DNA from: CAYQCH01 sp964415935
GTDB taxonomy: Bacteria > Patescibacteriota > Patescibacteriia > VMEV01 > CAYQCH01
Assembly (NCBI GenBank): GCA_964415935.1
Contig: CAYQCH010000012.1
Coordinates: forward strand, 1 to 32,197
Reading direction: 5' to 3'
Length of the DNA: 32,197 bases
Shown here: positions 29,724-32,197 of the stretch, piece after piece
Layout of the letters: each line of letters starts with the position of its first letter
Position numbering within the stretch: the first letter of the stretch is position 1
Notes under the pieces: model-generated
Seen by the model: the letters and a program-made list of their open reading frames with translations, nothing else
What the model was told of the DNA's origin: nothing
The model's database searches: none
Made by a program: the position numbers and the translations under genes

Positions 29724-29747
29724 GAAGTGAAAGCTCGCTTTCACTTC
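29724..29747. repeat. Perfect 10-bp hairpin abutting the repeat
   Basis: GAAGTGAAAG (29724-29733), loop CTCG, CTTTCACTTC (29738-29747). There is no T tract. It ends 10 nt before tRNA-Phe. Confidence 0.8.
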
Positions 29748-29757
29748 TCCCTCACTT

Positions 29758-29832
<75 letters not shown>

Positions 29833-29846
29833 CAACAAAAATGTAA

Positions 29847-29923
29847 GGGCGTGTAGCTCAGGTGGTTAGAGCGCGTCACTGATAATGACGAGGTCGAAGG
29901 TTCGAGTCCTTCCACGCCCACCA
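29847..29923 (+). tRNA. tRNA-Ile (anticodon GAU)
   Basis: Acceptor GGGCGTG/CACGCCC, anticodon stem CGTCA/TGACG with loop CTGATAA (anticodon GAT), T-stem GAAGG/CCTTC, and encoded CCA. Here it is not inside the 16S-23S spacer, where this tRNA often lies in bacteria. Confidence 0.95.
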
Positions 29924-29949
29924 AAAAACCCCGCGAAAGCGGGGTTTTT
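29924..29949. terminator. Bidirectional intrinsic terminator
   Basis: Stem AAAAACCCCGC/GCGGGGTTTTT with tetraloop GAAA ends the tRNA-Phe-Ile transcript and the convergent membrane-protein gene. Confidence 0.92.
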
Positions 29950-29961
29950 TCGTGTCCGATC

Positions 29962-31305
29962 TTACCGACGGCAGGCTTTCCGAAAACAAAACCAGCGCTT
30001 GCCGATGAGCCCGTCATACATGTCCAGAGAAACGAGGAGGAGCGCCACAATAAGCGCGGCATCAAGAACCCAGCGAAACAGGTACGCTCCCGGCCAGGCG
30101 GACGCCATCGTCAACGGATACACAAATACGCGCAGGGGCAGCACCCAGTTCCAAATCACAAAGGCAAAGACAATCAGGCTGTCCCGGTGCTGATGCGCAT
30201 ATGGCAGCTGGTTAATCCAGTAGGTGTACACGCCAATTAGGCCAAGCCCGACAAATCCGGCAAAAAACGCCAGAACATTCGCTTCCGACCAGTGCGCATG
30301 CAGCGACTGCGTGTTCACAAACTCCCAAACTGATGAAACGAAAAACACGCCGACGGATACCAATAACCAAAGCAAGCTGCCGTAAATGAACAGGACATGC
30401 TCGCGATTCACGGATGGCGCCAGACGCACATGCAGGACGTCACTGGTCAGCAACAATGCCGCGATGCTGAAAAACACGCCCCCCGCTCCCGCCATGTAAG
30501 CAATGCCCCAGGCCGGATGGAACGTATACCGGAATCCAACAAAGGCAATCAAAATGAGCAGCGCTGAACCTAAAAACACCCATGTCGCGATATTCAACCT
30601 GCTTGAAGGCAACGGGCGCCATCCCAGCAATTCCGGCAGCATGCGCAGTACAAAACCCGCCGTGACAAACCCCGCCCCAATCAGAGGCATAATGCGCAAC
30701 GCTTGTCCCACCGATAACGAGATGAGGCTCACATCAAATAGCAAAAACCAGAGTCGCACGGCCACCTGCACGCCCATGGCAACCGTAAACAGTCCCAGGC
30801 CGATGAAATACAACCCTTCTTCCAGATGATACGGACGGCGATCGCGACGGATCCACGATGCAACCTGATACAGCACCAGCAACCATCCGGCGCACTGAAC
30901 CAATGCGGCAAACAGTCCCGCAAACGGACTGGAAATCCCCCACAGGCCGTAAAAAACAGACAGCGTGTGCGCCAGCGTCGCCGCCACGCCCAGGCCGTAC
31001 AAAGCCAAAGCCACATGCAGCACGTGCAGGTCTTTGCGCGTTGGTTCCGTGTCCCGCAATTCAGGCATAAAAAACGCCAGCAAGCCAAACGCAAACATGC
31101 CGGCCCAGCCGTAATAAAACCCCTGTTCATACGCGGACACAAACAGCGACGGCCAGATGCCAAACAGATCCCTGCTGTTTAGAACTACCAGCAGCAGCAG
31201 CAACAGAGGCGTGATGATGCCAAACAAAATAGCCCAGCGGTGCACGCTGCGAATGTTTCTTCCCTCCCGATCGAGAACAATCTGCGTTTTGCGGATAATC
31301 GGCAT
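29962..31305 (-). CDS. Polytopic membrane protein, possibly NnrS-like
   Basis: A 447-residue protein with about 12 predicted membrane helices and few polar loops. Conserved-looking His and Arg lie at helix ends (LHVLHVALALYG, GFVTAGFVLRMLPELLGW, SLHAHWSEANVL, QLPYAHQH). The pattern of paired helices with His and the R-M-L-P motif recalls NnrS, a haem/copper membrane protein linked to nitric-oxide response, but the resemblance is weak and no haem-copper oxidase signature is clear. The ATG at 31305 follows a TTGTTC, 17-nt spacer, TATAAT promoter by 8 nt, so it should be leaderless. It lies directly downstream of the 16S terminator and has its own promoter. Confidence 0.7.
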   Translation of the reverse strand: MPIIRKTQIVLDREGRNIRSVHRWAILFGIITPLLLLLLVVLNSRDLFGIWPSLFVSAYEQGFYYGWAGMFAFGLLAFFMPELRDTEPTRKDLHVLHVALALYGLGVAATLAHTLSVFYGLWGISSPFAGLFAALVQCAGWLLVLYQVASWIRRDRRPYHLEEGLYFIGLGLFTVAMGVQVAVRLWFLLFDVSLISLSVGQALRIMPLIGAGFVTAGFVLRMLPELLGWRPLPSSRLNIATWVFLGSALLILIAFVGFRYTFHPAWGIAYMAGAGGVFFSIAALLLTSDVLHVRLAPSVNREHVLFIYGSLLWLLVSVGVFFVSSVWEFVNTQSLHAHWSEANVLAFFAGFVGLGLIGVYTYWINQLPYAHQHRDSLIVFAFVIWNWVLPLRVFVYPLTMASAWPGAYLFRWVLDAALIVALLLVSLDMYDGLIGKRWFCFRKACRR

Positions 31306-31313
31306 ATATGCTG

Positions 31314-31342
31314 ATTATATCGTAGTCGCGTCAAGCGAACAA
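31314..31342 (-). promoter_or_regulatory. Promoter of the polytopic membrane protein
   Basis: Minus-strand TTGTTC (31337-31342), 17-nt spacer and consensus TATAAT (31314-31319), then 8 nt to the ATG. It lies between the 16S terminator and the gene. Confidence 0.7.
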
Positions 31343-31354
31343 AAGCGCCGGCAA

Positions 31355-31378
31355 CAAAAAAGCCGCCTACACGGCGGT
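31355..31378 (-). terminator. Intrinsic terminator downstream of 16S rRNA
   Basis: Minus-strand ACCGCC-GTGTA-GGCGGC stem (31362-31378) followed by TTTTTT. It lies about 180 nt after the 16S 3' end and would stop the rRNA transcript before the next protein gene. The intervening spacer (31379-31556) has no tRNA; it holds an imperfect CATGTGT/ACACATG inverted repeat that may be part of rRNA processing. Confidence 0.8.
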
Positions 31379-31556
31379 TTTTGCTTTGAACCAAGACATA
31401 ATGACGGAATCAGCGTTGCCTAACGTCAATGAATAAATCTGCTCTCCACGCATGTGTGTGAACTGTATGTTGTACACATGCATATCAACGAACAATCAAC
31501 CTTACCCGAATAGCCGAGCTTATCTGGCTACACGAGTTTAACAATTTACTCCCTAG

Positions 31557-32197
<641 letters not shown>

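Noticed and set aside
29612..29747. CRISPR array
   Set aside because: Only two copies of the repeat, spaced by a hairpin-bearing segment, and no cas genes; a CRISPR layout is not met.
31384..31556. tRNA or small RNA in the spacer after 16S
   Set aside because: No cloverleaf can be drawn; only an imperfect CATGTGT/ACACATG inverted repeat is visible.

Overview
The window looks like a chromosomal scaffold from an uncultivated bacterium, most probably a member of the Patescibacteria/CPR radiation. The basis is the character of the 16S rRNA fragment at the right edge, many small or unfamiliar envelope proteins, the absence of any biosynthetic operon in 32 kb, and a 16S gene that is not followed by 23S. 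The phylum placement is inference; the 16S sequence must be aligned to settle it. TGA acts as a normal stop (for example at 6416-6418, directly before a terminator). A run of exactly 100 N (6614-6713) is a scaffolding gap of unknown true size.

Layout. 1-2700: tRNA-Ala(GGC), a two-domain flavin oxidoreductase of the 2,4-dienoyl-CoA reductase type, tRNA-Ile(UAU) and a DUF1294 membrane protein. 2700-10050: mostly small monocistronic genes with strong Shine-Dalgarno (SD) sequences and their own terminators. These are a lipoprotein, a secreted protein interrupted by an in-frame TGA, a divergent Ku-like protein back to back with a HAD phosphatase, a BadF-type kinase broken by the gap, three short cysteine-bearing proteins, a CDP-alcohol phosphatidyltransferase and a 113-aa orphan. 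10100-16200: a secreted PKD-like protein, a Ser/Thr kinase-DoxX pair, a 127-aa orphan, and VKOR-TruB followed by a histidine kinase. 16300-19900: two tandem proline tRNAs, a coiled-coil/Met-rich protein pair, a 737-aa surface protein with CxxC-bearing repeats, and tRNA-Ala(CGC). 19935-24976: a minus-strand operon of Memo-CapA fusion, KPVIYLYP protein, methyltransferase and rsmE. 25000-31305: DUF389 protein, tRNA-Pro(UGG), alpha/beta hydrolase, M24 aminopeptidase, HD phosphohydrolase, a repeat/hairpin cluster, tRNA-Phe, tRNA-Ile(GAU) and a polytopic membrane protein. 31557-32197: 3' part of 16S rRNA.

The strongest overall pattern is two interleaved gene populations. The recognisable housekeeping and envelope genes lack an SD and begin either about 8 nt after a -10 box (apparently leaderless) or about 20-26 nt after it. 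The accessory genes (Ku-like, HAD, HD, CDP-alcohol transferase, zinc-finger miniproteins and orphans) carry strong SDs and private terminators. The 16S 3' end keeps an intact anti-SD, so both modes could be used.

Functionally, the envelope genes could form a theme: VKOR may oxidise the CxxC-bearing surface repeats, and several anchored or secreted proteins sit around a sensor histidine kinase and a eukaryotic-type kinase whose activation segment carries an insertion of about 175 residues. The Ku-like gene suggests a double-strand-break repair activity, but no LigD-type partner is in the window.
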